Of a DNA stretch of 64,000 nt, positions 1-12,730 are shown one piece after another. This stretch comes from Toxonevra muliebris. Its lineage: Eukaryota; Arthropoda; Insecta; Diptera; Pallopteridae. A program made the translations under genes and the position numbers. The first letter of the stretch is position 1; each line of letters begins with the position of its first letter. Location of the stretch: assembly GCA_963691655.1 (NCBI GenBank), contig OY829326.1, positions 53,313,776-53,377,775 on the forward strand, written 5' to 3'. Below the pieces are notes generated by a model. The model was given only the letters and a program-made list of their open reading frames with translations, was not told where the DNA came from and ran no database searches.

Positions 1-648
1 AATTGTCATTGTGAGCACCAAAAATTGAATTGCTAGACTAAACTGAACACATCACCATGACCTTGACTGCCCGCTCACATTAATGATATATGTAGCAGTT
101 TATATGTGTCTTCGGGGGAATTTATCAGGGCAGTCTACCCATTCACCCATCGTTGTGAAATGAGTGGTGTTGTACTGTTACTAAATCCATTGAAACTTAG
201 TCTTAAAGCCACATTCTTTTGTTCTACATTGATTTAAACAAGGGCATAAAGTCTTCGTACTTTTGTTTATGTTTATTCTAAGTAATTATTCGTGTATATT
301 CTGCATGAGATTTGAAGCGGTGGATGAATCTAATAGCTTCTGAATAGAGCTACAACATGGCATTAAAAAAAAAAATGTTCCAAAATAAAATTAATTTTTA
401 ATGTTCTTCGCCTTTCATCACTTCAGTTGATTTTGAAATTGTAAGTAAAATTATTAAATGAGAAGTGAACATAGAAAAATACCATATCAACAAATTATTA
501 TTTTGCTATGTATTTTATATCAAAACACACACATACATTCTCTATGTTTATAAACATATTTTGATCTGCAACATTTGTACCTGATTGAACTTACATGCAT
601 ACATATACACATAACTAGATATTAAAAACTAAACTCTTCATTGCACTA
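1..648 (-). other. 3' UTR and flank of the RhoGAP gene
   Basis: AT-rich sequence after the stop at 649. A minus-strand AATAAA (TTTATT at 272-277) lies about 375 bases past the stop and is a plausible poly(A) signal. The far end (1-200) is slightly more GC-rich and shows no ORF I can support. Confidence 0.45.
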
Positions 649-1418
649 TTATACACGAGGCGCTTTAAAGGTAATTGTTGACATTGTTTCATCGTTATGT
701 TGCTGCGTTTGCAGCTGTTGATGTTGCTGCAATTGTAATTGTGATGCAGTAACATTTTCTAAATTTCTCACCAACGATGCTGATGCAGATGTTGATAAAA
801 CTGGTGATCTGGATATGTTTCTGATTGTTGCTGTTGTTGTAGAATATAAGTCGCGGCCACTACCATTGCCACTGGCAACAGTAGTATCAACTTTTGTAGG
901 CACTGTCGTTTCTGTTGTGTCCATCGTTAAAATGTTATTTGTACGATCGTTGCTGCAACATGTTTCCACATCATCAACATCCATATATTTTGTTGCTGAA
1001 TCTTTTTTCTGATGTTCTAACGAAGCTGCACGCACTTCCAAACGATTACATGGAAATGTTGGGGTTAAAATATTGTTGCCAATTGTTATATTGCCACAAC
1101 ATTCGGCAATTGAATTACGCACTGATGGAGGCTGATTGCAGATGCCACCGTGAACCCCAGATAACATGGCGGCGGCAGTGGCAGCAGTTGTGGCTGTATT
1201 AATTGTTGCGCTACTATCGGTAATATTGTTGCCGTTACTGCCGCCACTGCCACTGCCTGTTGTTGTGCTGCTGCCGATTTGTTTTTCTTTGTTGCGTCGC
1301 AAGGAGGAACGCAACGGATATTGCCGTGGCACACTGGCACCTATCAGACGTCGGGAGGATGAACGTCGTGCGGGATATTGTACGGATTCGGCGCTATTAC
1401 TCAAACGGATGTTGCCAA
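649..1418 (-). CDS. Exon 7: terminal coding exon, Ser/Thr/Gln-rich C-terminus
   Basis: Encodes about the last 255 residues to a stop at 649-651, ending in TFKAPRV. It is phase-compatible with the proposed exon 6 donor. It starts with a basic Arg/Ser segment (RRSSSRRLIGASVPRQYPL), then Gly/Ser and Thr/Ala runs, a Cys-containing patch (IAECCGNITIGNNIL, with CNRLEVRAASLEHQKK after it), an acidic MDVDDVETCC, and a Gln/His run near the end. GC content and the CAG/CAA repeats match exons 5 and 6, and no start codon or upstream promoter suggests a separate gene. The link to exon 6 is inferred from phase, strand and composition. An extra small exon between 4.6 and 1.4 kb cannot be excluded. Confidence 0.75.
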
Positions 1419-1424
1419 CTGCTT
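1419..1424 (-). promoter_or_regulatory. Tandem NAGNAG splice acceptor of exon 7
   Basis: On the minus strand the sequence reads AAGCAG directly before TTGGCAAC. Splicing after AAG or after CAG leaves the same phase and differs by one codon. With the proposed donor the joining residues would be Thr-Val-Gly or Ile-Gly. A pyrimidine-rich stretch and a CTTAAT-like branch candidate lie just upstream. Confidence 0.5.
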
Positions 1425-4400
1425 ATTAAGTAATATATAGGCGGCGAGAGATGAAGGCGGGATATAAGGTTTATTGTTCGATAGTTTGTTAGTTGTCGAA
1501 TGTGGAACGGACACAGATACGGGTATGGAGGCAATTTTGGAAGAAATTAAAAGAAAAAACAAAATTGAAATTAAATATTACAATTTTCTTCACAGGAAAA
1601 CTAAATTAGATTTTTTTTTAATTTAATTTTCTTATTAATGTTGATGTTGTGTGAATTTTGACTGAAGAAAATTGTTGTGATGAAAAACATTATTATTGTT
1701 GTTGCTTTGGTGTTGGCTGGTTGGTTGATTGGTTAAAAGGTGCTTTGTTTACTGGTGTTTATGTTTAAACTGTTGCTTTGTGAGATTATGATGAGGCTTT
1801 GACAAAAACAAACATATCAAAAAACAAAACAAAAATATGAAAAAAATAAATACACAGAAATAAACAGACAACAAAATAAATTTGGCAATAATAGAACTAA
1901 AGCGATTATGTTGTTTTAATAACGACAACAGTAGCGAGAAAAATTCTAGATAAATTTAAGTAATCGCACAATTGATTCTTCGATATTGGGCCAAAATCAA
2001 TTTCAGAATACGTTCAAAACTACAATTGGAACCAATTTCACAATGTTTTACTATCGTGCTGGAGTTTTATAAATAGAAAGCTTATTTAGTTTTTGGCAAA
2101 GTTGAGACCAATTTTTCGTATAATTCGTCTCAAAAACGATAGACATAGTGCCAAATTCTGAAATCGCTCGGCGGCTTTAAATTCTTAACTCCATAACACG
2201 CATTTTACGCTTTCACTCAATTGTCATGACTTTCAAAACGCGTTGGAAAAAATTGACATAACATTGTTGAAAATTCTCAACTTTGAACGCTCTGAAAAAA
2301 ATTTAATGAAATCTGCAGAGCAGCGCCAAACGAATGGCAAATGATTTGAACATGCCGCGTTGGAGAACCCAAGAAATATCGCAAAACTATCTAAGACGTA
2401 AGATCTACAAGACACAAAAACAGCACAATCTCTCTGATGAAACTAAGTTTAAAAAGAGTAAAGATGTTGAAGCAATATTGTTTCCGAAGATAACATTTTT
2501 AAGCAGTGAGTCGCAAGAGAATTTGAACACTTATTTGGTCACTAGACGCCATTTTCGTTTGTTCGATACTCAAAAGCCCATTCGGGTAGAGAGCGAATCG
2601 TTTTTTCTTTGTTTACATCAATATTATACAAAACACACACAATAAAATTTTGCGCCTGTGTGAGTGCTAAGAGAGCACGTTACGATTGAGAATTCTCTCC
2701 ATATGGTGCATTGCGAAATTTGTGATGAAAGGAAATAGGTTTATCTGTGATATAAATGTATATAAACAATATTGGACGAAGATTTCAAAACATGCGCCCA
2801 ACATGGCGCTTCCTTGCTAAACATCAGCTCTAAATTTACACTTTTTCTCGCTACATTTATTAAATAACACATAAAAACAAACAATATTACATATAAACAA
2901 ATTATCAATGAAGACAACATAACAGCAATGAAAACACAAAGAATATAAAAAAGAAATATGCAAAATGAAAACAAAACACAAATATTGCATTTTTTATGAT
3001 GCGCATTTATTTATTATTATTATTATTTTTTTACATAAAATAAATATAATTAATAGTTACTAAAAATGATAAAATATCGTATGTTTTAAGCATAAATGAA
3101 TAAATTAAGATTTTCAATTAATTTGTAATGAATATCTAATATTGAATGTGTAAAAATGAATGATTACAATTTATTTTATTATTAAATAAATAATGAATAA
3201 ATTATGTTCATGAATAATTTTTAAATTTAAATTTTATTAAAATAATTTATTTATTTTTTTTAGCGTATATTTATGTAGAAATGTATTACTGCATGGGTTA
3301 ACAAAGTTTTATAGAACAGAGTATGAAAATTTGGATGATGAATAGATTGTGTTTATTGATTCAAATATAGTAGGTTTTGGTTTAAGGAAAGTCATGAGGA
3401 AAATATTCTACGTAAGTCTTCATTTCCGAAGTTTTGTGGCTAATAAGTAAAATCGTAGGTACATGCCAGGTTTGGCAAGACAATACTATAAGTAAATTAC
3501 AATGACAGAAAGCCATGCGACTATCAGAGCACTATGTACGGTTGGGATGATAGGCTGACTACCAAATGCATTTGTTTTATGAGTACACTTCATGTTGACT
3601 ATCAAATGAAAGGTAATCGACAATACACAACACCATCGAACCACGAATGGGATACAAAGTGGAATTAATTCAATTGTGATTTAATGGCATATACTGAAGG
3701 ATGAACTCTTTGATCACTCTACCAAAACTCATAACTATAATGATTTAACATAATTGCTAGACATAGGTTGTTTCTTGTTGAGATCGTATATGCTCCTCGT
3801 TTAGAGTATGAGTCCACTGAGTTCTGAGGCACTAACAGGAAATTTTAAAGTTGAATCAATTAAAGCTGACAGGCCAAGTTTATCAAATTTGAAAAAAGTA
3901 AAAATTTTTTGAGAAATGGAGTGATTCTTTTTATAATAAATATTGAACATTTTCGTTTAGATTAGATATACGTATTCTAAGTTACCAAAATTCCTCAAAT
4001 TATCTCCATAAATAATTTCCACAATCAAAATGTGGCTAGCCATACTGACAAACTCTTCGAACGAAAAAATACTTGGTCAATTTCAAAAGAAAGGGGGCTA
4101 CACCGACTGTAACCACCTATAAGGTATTATACAATTACCGATTCAACGACGGTTACCCTATGTCGGTTCTTATTAGAGCATTTTAAGTTCAGTCCACTCG
4201 AAAAATATTATTGAAGAATTTGTTAGCCATATTATTTTTGTTTCTGTTTTCTTTTTCAATTATTTATAATATTTAAATAAAAACTAATAAAATAAACAGC
4301 ACAAATACAAACAAACAAACAAACTCATAACACAACATAAATATTTACCAAAAAATGCAATTGGAAAAAAAAATTTATCATGTATGATACAAATACAAAT

Positions 4401-4565
4401 TAAAATAATAAAAATATGAAAACGAGGGATTTACAACAACAAAAACTGAATGCGCAAATTATATCTCGTGAACTAAAAATGACAATTATGAAAATGCTAA
4501 ATTATAAAATCAGAAACCAAACAAACAGAAACATTTTTTTAAAACAAAAAGTCCAAAACATTTTT

Positions 4566-4612
4566 TTAAAACAAAAAGTCCAAAACATTAAAAATAACAG
4601 TAACGAAATTAC
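4566..4612 (-). CDS. Possible read-through end of exon 6
   Basis: Without splicing at 4612 the frame continues about 15 codons ending in a hydrophobic tail (VIFNVLDFLF) and stops at 4566-4568, giving a protein of about 1326 residues instead of about 1567. The tail is AT-rich and looks like translated intron. A near-duplicate 21-base unit (AACAAAAAGTCCAAAACATT type) lies at 4540-4590. I prefer splicing to exon 7, but the donor is weak, so this remains a real alternative. Confidence 0.35.
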
Positions 4613-6728
4613 TATTTCCGCTTCTGTTGTTGTTGCTGTTGCTACTGTTGCCATTATTGCTGCCTTCGTCAACACTGCCACTGACAACGCCACGGCCACG
4701 GCTGCCACTTATTGGAATTGTTGAAGCGGCGGAGTTCAATGATTGATAATATGATGATGATGATGATATAGAACTAGAAGTATTGGATGATAGTCTGGGA
4801 CGTGGTGAATGTAGCCGTAAACGACGGCGACGTTGTGACATAGGCGTGGAATGGCGAAAACGTGATGTAAGCACATAATCAACTTCTTCTATGGCTTCTT
4901 CGACTTCAGAATTAAGAGCAACCGAGGTAGCAGTGGTATCAGCGGATGTGTGTGTAGCTTCATTAGGAATAATAGCATTAGTGGCAGCAGTAGCTCTATC
5001 AATTCCAACAGCAGCAGTAGCGGATGTATTGGTTTCATACATTTTATGATATTGTTGTTGTTGTACTGGTGATGCATGCGGCGACATAATTTGTGAATGC
5101 TGCTGCTGCGCTTCAGCCGAAGTAGGTAGGGAATATGCAAAATGTTGTTGTTGCTGCTGTTGTTGTTCATCGAAAAATACATTGCTCGCACTAGTTAAAT
5201 CATATGTTGACGATGAACGTGTGAAGAGTGTTTGTTTTTTGCGTGGGCTTTGATATACTTTTGTGGGTGTTGATGGGATTGCGCTGGTCTGGCTGCTGTT
5301 GCTAACTAAATTTGCGTTACCTAAGCTTCCTGTTGTCCAACTTGCTTCATCTAGGCTATTTCCTGCTTGACCTAAACCAACTACTGCCCTTCCTCGTGTT
5401 GCTACTGATATAATCTTCGGTTGTGATTGAGACCCACCAGCAGCAGCATTCACCAATTTTTCAGCGTTCACATCAAATACAACATCAACAACATCGTCAC
5501 AATAACGTAAAGATTCTGTTGAATAATAATGTTGCCGATGCGAATTTTTATGAGGTTTCTGTTTGAATTGTTGTTGTTGTTCTAATAATTGTTGTTTTTG
5601 TTGTGATTGTATTGGTAGTGATGTTGATGGATTATAATGTTGTTGTTGTTGTTGTGAAAAATATTTACTACTACTATTATTGTTATTGCTATTGGTACTA
5701 CTACCACAATTATTATTATTGTAATTGTAGTAGGATAAATCCAAGGATGTACGTTTTTTGTGATGATTTTTTCGTTGGAGATGATTTTTTATTAAATGTT
5801 GACGATTGCTTAATGTATAATTATTATTATTATTTTGACAATTGTTATTCTCTTTGTTATAATTACTATTATTGTGATAGTAATAATTGTGGTTGTCATA
5901 ATAGTACTTGTTGTTGTTTTGTTGGTGGTGAAATGATTGTTGTTGTTGTTCTTGAATGTTATTGTCAATGGTAGAAGTAGATGGAATAGTATTGATAATA
6001 GAAGTAGTAGTATCGTTAGAAGTAGTAGTATTATTAGAATCATATATAGTAGTAAAATTTATATTATTAGTAGTAGAATTGGATGCAACATAGCTACCGG
6101 AATTTGTATCCAAGTATAAACGACGAGTACCGATAGCAGCAGAAGCAGCTGCCGCCGCAGTTGAAGATGATGCGCCCGTCATATTATTAAGGGCGCTGGC
6201 TCCTGCTATTGTTGTTCCGCTGCTGGCATATGATATCGTTGCTATCGATTGTTGTTGTTGAGGAAGTGTTAAAAAGGCTGGTGTGGTTATTGTTGTTGTT
6301 GCTGTTGTGGAATGTATTTGTGTTGAATCATAATCAATACTTTCGTCGGTATCCATATGTTCGGCTGGTGAATATTGTCGTTGCTGTGGTTGTTGCTGCT
6401 GCTGTTGTTGTTGTTGCTTTTTATAAAACAAATAAAACGCATTGCCCGTTGATCTCATATCGTCATTATTATCATCACCATCATTATTATCACCAAATAA
6501 TTCATTATGATGATAAGGACGACGCATATCACGTGTGCTGCCACCACCTAAATAACTATGATATTGTTGCTGCTGTTGTTGTTGTTGATGTACAACAGCG
6601 GCTAAACAACAACTGCTACATGTATTTGGTAATTGTAGGGTAACAACAATGCCATCATCATCATCATCCTTAGGACCCAAAAACCATTCGGAACGTGTGC
6701 GCATACGTGCAGTTTGACGCTCATGGAC
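4613..6728 (-). CDS. Exon 6: Q/N-rich low-complexity region
   Basis: Encodes residues 607-1311 plus one base. The acceptor is TTTGTATGTAG and the exon opens VHERQTARMRTRSEWFLGPK, which continues exon 5 smoothly in phase 0. An Asp run follows, then a long tract dominated by Gln, Asn, Ser, Thr and Tyr, with repeated poly-Gln runs of 5-10 and Asn runs of 4-5. Short ordered-looking islands remain, such as QSPRKKQTLFTRSSSTYDL and VEEAIEEVDYVLTSRFRHSTP. The composition is prion-like and suggests a disordered assembly or interaction region. The 3' end is uncertain: the best phase-1 donor is ATA|GTAATT, giving an end at 4613; reading on gives a stop at 4566. The other strand is open in several frames because of the CAG/CAA repeats, but none of those looks real. 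Confidence 0.85.
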
Positions 6729-9700
6729 CTACATACAAATATTGTGGTGGTTTGATAAGTGTTGTTTGGTTGTAGTTGTTGTTGATTGATAGTAGTGCGT
6801 GGTGGTAGTAGTAGACGAATGTTTGATTGATGATGAAGAGAGAGTGCAAAACGAACGTACATACGAGCGAACGATTTAAATATGTGTATTTGTTTTTGTT
6901 TTTATAGAGAGAGCATCAACATAACGGCATATAATTTTTTGTTTTGTAGTAGTAGTGATATTGGTTTTTTTTTTGTTTTGAGAGAGAAGTGGGTGGAAAA
7001 GGAAAATATATAAAAGGAATTTTACAAAAACAAGTAAAGGACTGTAAAGTTATTTTTATAATTATACTTTTATAATAATTTCTCTTTAATAAAATGCTTG
7101 TAAATTAAGAAGGAAAAATAAGGAAAAGCTGTAGAAGATCATAAAAATAAAATGTGCCAATATAAAAAAGTTAAAAAATAAATTAACCAAAATAATGTTT
7201 AAAAGTAAAAAAAAGACAACAAACTAAAACAAAAAAAGTAAACATACACAGACCATCACGAGCACACACAAAGTTAACGTTGCTTTCTTTTAAAATGTTT
7301 TTTTATCATACAATTTAAATTTTTTTCACGTTTTTTTAATATTGTGCTAAAATTTTTATTATTTCTTTTACCGCCAATCAAGCCGAATATTTTTTCATGT
7401 GCCAGTGAGAAAAAGTAGAGGTAGTTATTGTTGGTGCAGCGAAAGTGTTGTTGTTATATATAGGTAGGTGGGTAAACAAGAGTTTAACATTTATATAAAA
7501 AGAGAGAGATGCAGCGAATACTAGCACCAGTGTACGAATGTGGGTGTGCGTGTGTGTAACGAGTATGCAGCAGCAATACAAATGTGGATGGGAGTGAATG
7601 TTGCGGTGTGAGTGAAGTCCAAGAGCAATTATGCAAAACATAAACAAAGATAAATGTTTTTAATTTATTATTTTATTTAATTATTTGACGCAAAGTAAAA
7701 TATTTTGGCATTTCAGGTGAATAAATGCATAAATTTAATAACTGAATTTTGTTAAATTATGATTGGATTCAGTTGCATTCTACTGTTTTACACCTTTATT
7801 GTTTAATCATCTCTGCAAATATAAAAAACTATAGCAAGTTCTAGAAAATTCAGGAATTTAGACATTGTAATCTCTAAGTTTCAAAGCTTTTATGATGTTT
7901 GTAGTGAATCTATCTACAAATTACGCTTCAGCCCGGCTATAAAGAGAAATTTTGCTGATTTGAAATTTGTCTGCTACTAACTGTTATCATAAATTGTTCC
8001 ATTTCGCTGCCATCACTATTGTTCGCCCCAGTTGATAAACGCCACTGTCAAGGCGTATTTCATCGGGTGAAATAAATGCAGATAAACGGTTCCCAATTTT
8101 GAAATTCAAATGTCAAAAAAATATGGAAATACGTATTGCTTCAGCTTCGTGTGAATTTTAAATTAAATCTATTTTGGCTACTGGCTATTAAAACCAATGT
8201 CTCTGTTTGTCAGAGGGAAAATCTTTTATCATACACACTCATAAACCGGGATCCCGAAATCATAGGATTCTGGACCTGTTTTGAAATCCCGGCTGGAAAA
8301 AATATTTCGGGGTTGAATACCTTATTTTTAATTGTGTACGAGATTTTGTCGATTTCTATTCAGTTACGAGCACAGTAATATAAAAATAAAACGAAAATAG
8401 TGAGAAATAAAATACTGAATTAATATACCTAGAACCTTACTAAAATTCGAAAAGATATATCTCGTATGAATGTTTGAAATCTAGTTCAGAGTTGGTGTAA
8501 TAGATTTACTGGCGACCAAACTTTCCTTATATATTTGCTTCTCTGTTTTCTCTAAAGATTTTGTTTTCTTAATTGTTCACAAAATGTATTTCAATAAATA
8601 TTTATTCAATTATATGAAATACAAGTAAAAAACTGCCTACATTAAATTTTGTACATTCAAATCCAACTGAACGAGGGGTTCGTCAATCAAATTTTTTTAT
8701 TACATTTAAAAAAAAAGCCTAAACAATAAACAATAAAAATTTAAAAACTCAAACCTAAAAAAAAACTAGATAAATACCCTATAAAAAGACTACAAAGTTA
8801 AAATCATAGCGTAAAAATGGGAAAAGTTCGTTTCAAAAGAGTTGATAAATGCAAAACATGCGCAGAGAGAGAGAGAGCACCTTTCACAATATGATCTCAA
8901 TTGTTGTGGGTTGCTTTCATTAAATTTAGGTCTCAATAACTGTCAAATTCTCTCAATATGTGCAGAAGGAATTTATAACTTAATTAAAACGAGCTTATAC
9001 ATTAAAATAGATGAGAAGCGAGCATACAAAAACAACAATGGAAAGTTATTTATCAAACAAAGTGCTAAAACAACATTTAAGAAAGAAAAAAAGAGAGCAA
9101 AATGTAAATACTAAAAAAAAGCAAACCAAATTAAAAAAAAAAATAAAATTTGTTTAAAAAATATGTTTATATATTTTGCTTAGATTATTATATAATATAT
9201 TTTACAAAAATAATTATATATAAAAGAAAATTAATTGTAAAAGATATTCATACATTTATATATTTATTTTTTTATATAGGCAAGTAAGTTTGAAAAAATA
9301 TTTACAAAATTAAAATTTCAAATAAACTAAAAAGGAAAAAAAAATACAAATGAAAAACAAAATTTGGAATTTTTAGCGAGAACTAAAAAAATAGTTAAAA
9401 ATAGTAATAATAAATTATAGCATAATAACTAATATGTACTACAAAAAAATAAAATTGAATTAAATATAAAAAAATTTAGCTAAACTAAACTTGATTTATT
9501 GGAGGCTTTTAATGATTTTTGTTTATATGTTTTTAATGTTACTACAGATTCAGTTTGTTTTTTGAAAAAATATCATATTGAAATATGAGATGAGAATTTA
9601 AAACATATTTCTTTTATTTGATACGTCGAGAAAAAAATATATTCTTAAAAAAAATAATTATTTTACTTTCAATATGTTTATTCAAAAATAAATTCGAAAC

Positions 9701-11170
9701 TAAAAGAAACTAGGCGTATGAATATATAAAAAATACAAAATATTCATATATTTTTTATTTTGTACTGTGAATCTAAGAAAAGAAATATATGTTTTGTTCG
9801 CTTTTGTTTAAACAATATTTAAAAACTAGTTTTTATTTACTCAAGTGGAAAATAAAAATAGCATCAAGTTCAATGAAATTCGTTTTTACTCGAAAGCTAA
9901 GCCCAAGGCGGGGAAATTAAATCCAAGTAGGGATGAAAAAAAAAACAAAATTATTTATAATTTCAATTGATAAATTTGTTAACAAAAAAAAATTTATATT
10001 TTTGTTTTTGATAATAAAATTAGAAATTTGTGTGCATTTTTATTTAATGTATGTCTTTTATTTATGAGTTTTTTTTTTAAGTTGTTTAAACACAGAAAAT
10101 TATAAGCTAATTATAATTATGTATAAATAAAAGTACACAAAATTTTATGTAATTATTCAATTTATAGAATTATAAAATTAATAGCAAAAATAAACAAAAA
10201 ATTTTTTAAATTATTTTTATTCAAAATCAAATTATTTTGCGCAATTTTCTCTTCTTTTAAATCGTCTGCGAAATTGTGTATATGTGAATGCATGTGTTTA
10301 TGCTGTATGTATGTGTGGGTGTGATAAGAGCACGTGCTTGTGTGAGCGTGGGTTTAGCAACAATATTATTGAGTTTTCTAAGTGCAGCACATGGTAATTA
10401 ACAGATAAAAAGGAAAAAAGTAATAAATAAGATTGAGAGAGAGGAAGAAGAATGCGTTTTTTAAGTCAAAGAGAAAAATGTATTATCAGTACAAAAAATC
10501 ACATGCAGAGTATATATAGAGAACAAAGACAGTTAAGAGCAGAAAGAGAAAATATGTGTGTGTGTATTCGAGAGCATGTGCGTAGGGAAGAGAGTGTTTT
10601 ACAGACACAGTAGAAAAAAAGCACGTATTAATTCTTTTTAGAATATTTTTAAAAATGTATGATTTTAATTTTCTTTTTTTTAAATGCTAAAAAAAAATAA
10701 ATTGTATTTTAAAGAAGCCTTAGATAGAAAGAGCGCATGGCACTGAAATTTTTTTACCTCTAAAAATTTAGAAAATTAATTTTTGATGCGAATAGTTGGA
10801 TTTAAAAATATTTAAAAATTACTAATCACATATTTTATAATTTTCGCTCAGATTCGGTTTTGTATGCACTTCAATAATGATAAAAATTTGAACTTTTGAG
10901 CCATACATTGTATTTTCCAGTGTTATCAGTTTAGTTCGGACTTGTGTGGATTTTGCATTTTAGGACAAAGGCAAATAAATACAAAAAAATAGATTGGGAA
11001 TAAGTACACTTTATAGTTGAAAAATTTCTTGATCGTATGAAGTCAAGAGTGTAAAGAAATTTATGCTCAACTACATACAAGTATGCATTTAAAATATATG
11101 CAAATATCTGTTTTTGTTTTCTGTATTTCACATGTTTACAAACTCAAATACTACTTTTAGATATACACCC

Positions 11171-11248
11171 ATTTCACTTTCGAGTGAAACTGAAATCGAA
11201 CAGTGAAACCCATGAAAATATAATTTTAATTTCACTCGAAAGTGAAAT
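11171..11248. repeat. Short palindromic element
   Basis: ATTTCACTTTCGAGTGAAAC at 11171-11190 is inverted at 11229-11248 with one mismatch in 20. Each arm is itself nearly palindromic around TCGA, and related TGAAA words lie between and after them. It fits a decayed MITE. No target duplication is seen. Confidence 0.55.
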
Positions 11249-11759
11249 ACTTCAACTGAAAGCGAAATTCATTTAGGAAGTTAAATGCAACTAGGTTGCC
11301 ACTTTTTTAATTGGCTCACTGTAACCGAGTAAGTTTTTTTTGAACGGGAACGTTATAACCGAAAAGTACTGTATTTCCAAAAAAAAAAAAAAAATAGTTA
11401 TTAAATTGTTCTTGTTAAATGGAGAAAATTTCAAATGATGTTGCGCTCTCTTTCCTAAGTACTCTTTTGGTTTTCTCAAGTGTGTTTGTATTTTTCTTTT
11501 TTGTTACGGTCATAAGAAAAAAAATGTCTCCTCTCTTTTTTTATACTAAACCTAAATGCGCTCTTCTTTTAAAGAGTTAAAATTAATTTGATATAGTTTT
11601 ATATTCAATTTTAAGGTAATAGAATTTTAGAAAAACAGTAGAATAAACTAATAAAAATAAAATCAAAAATTTTTTGAAAAAATCAAATCAAAATAATACA
11701 AAGAAAAAAAAACAAAATACTAAGAAAATCAAGTGAAAAAAAAAAACAAACGAAACAAT

Positions 11760-11801
11760 TTATACCGAAATCCGTGAAGCAAGCAAGAATTCATCCCTCA
11801 C
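11760..11801 (-). CDS. Possible read-through end of exon 5 (alternative C-terminus)
   Basis: If the GTGAGG donor at 11801 is not used, the frame runs 13 more codons (VRDEFLLASRISV) to a stop at 11760-11762. Because the donor is near consensus and the spliced continuation (VHERQTARMRTRSEW) looks like real protein, I take this as intronic by default. It would matter only in a transcript with a retained intron or an intronic poly(A) site. No strong minus-strand AATAAA lies within about 100 bases downstream. Confidence 0.2.
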   Translation of the reverse strand: MRDEFLLASRISV

Positions 11802-12730
11802 CTGTGGCAAGTAGGATAGACTCTTTGTACTCTCGGCATAACGATTGACGGCACGCAATTCATCCATGGTCATGCCGCTTCCATTGGCACCACTTCCGCC
11901 TCCACCGACAGCACCCCCGCCCGATGCCGAAGAGCAGGAAGATGAGTGCCGAATGCCACGATTGCAACGACTGCAGGTGCGTGTCTTCACTTTTGATGTT
12001 GTGGTTGTTGGTGCTGCAGTATTTGTAGATTTTCCAGTGCTTGTTGATGGGCCACCACTTGCACCCGCCATATTGACACCACCACTATTATTCTCATTTG
12101 ATCCGCCATCGAGACTTTTCGAGCCGGCACGTAGACGTCTTTGATGCTGCTGCATACGTGTTTGGCCCAGGGGTTTCTTTTTATTCTGACGATAGCGCCG
12201 CTTAACAACAGTCACTTCGTCATCGTCATTATCATCGAAATCCAATGAGCTTACAACAATATCGGTGGCGGAGTTGGCAGCTGCTGCAGCATAACGGGTT
12301 TGCTGCTTTCCACTACCAGAAGCACGTGCGCTGCAAGCAGCAGCAGCTGATGTAGAAGCAGCTGACGTAGAAGCAGCTGTGGGTGGTTTATGTAGCAGAC
12401 TATGCTTAGGATTATTTTCAATATCATCATCGTTGCTTATATCAAGCTCAGCGGCAAAATCATCTTCGTCATCATCATCAGCATAGTTTTCTTCGTCTTC
12501 GTCGTCGTCATCGTCGGCGCCGGCGTCATCGTGTTGCAGATCGGAAAGTTGCGTTAATGGCGATGATGTCATCGCAAACATGCCCGGACCCTCTAAAGAA
12601 ACAGAGAGCCGTGCACAAGATTCAATAAATGAATGTTCGGGCGTTACACCTAGCGAGATTACGCTGTTTTCCAAAGCTGAGCTGGAGCTGGTTAGCAAGG
12701 CAGGAGTTGAGCGAGATTCTTCCTGTGCGA
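11802..12730 (-). CDS. Exon 5: acidic, Ala/Gly-rich disordered region
   Basis: Encodes residues 298-606 after completing Leu297. The acceptor is CTAATTACAG at the end of a long pyrimidine tract. The donor is CCACAG|GTGAGG, close to consensus, phase 0. Order: Ser/Thr-rich start; a hydrophobic stretch around GVTPEHSFIESCARLSVSL; a strongly acidic run of Asp/Glu; a poly-Ala/Ser segment; a basic patch (KRRYRQNKKK) that could serve nuclear import or lipid binding; a CSRCNRG cysteine pair; a Gly-rich run; and a conserved-looking end (MDELRAVNRYAESTKSLSYLPQ). Apart from the last part it looks disordered. A second in-frame CAG 6 bp after the chosen acceptor would break the phase and was not used. Confidence 0.9.

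Larger units (their letters stand above)
1419..4612 (-). other. Intron 6 (proposed), 3.2 kb
   Basis: Mostly A/T-rich. From 2230 to 2650 the base composition is less skewed, and the plus strand has a 103-codon open frame (2334-2645) that I cannot assign. Near 4080-4180 there is an imperfect inverted repeat (ACCGACTGTAACC against GGTTACCCTATGTCGGT), probably a decayed short element. Nothing else is supported. Confidence 0.55.
6729..11801 (-). other. Intron 5, about 5.1 kb
   Basis: Very AT-rich with long A and T runs, and GT/GA microsatellite patches near 7500-7620 and 10260-10600. It starts at GTGAGG (11801) and ends at GTATGTAG (6729). It contains the short palindromic element at 11171-11248. 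No coding sequence is supported. Confidence 0.8.

Noticed and set aside
815..1429. Plus-strand open frames opposite exon 7
   Set aside because: Produced by the repetitive codon use of exon 7; no start context or conserved motif.
4889..6643. Several long open frames on both strands across exon 6
   Set aside because: They are shadows of CAG/CAA/AAC repeats: poly-Leu, poly-Val or poly-Tyr translations with no domain or splice logic.
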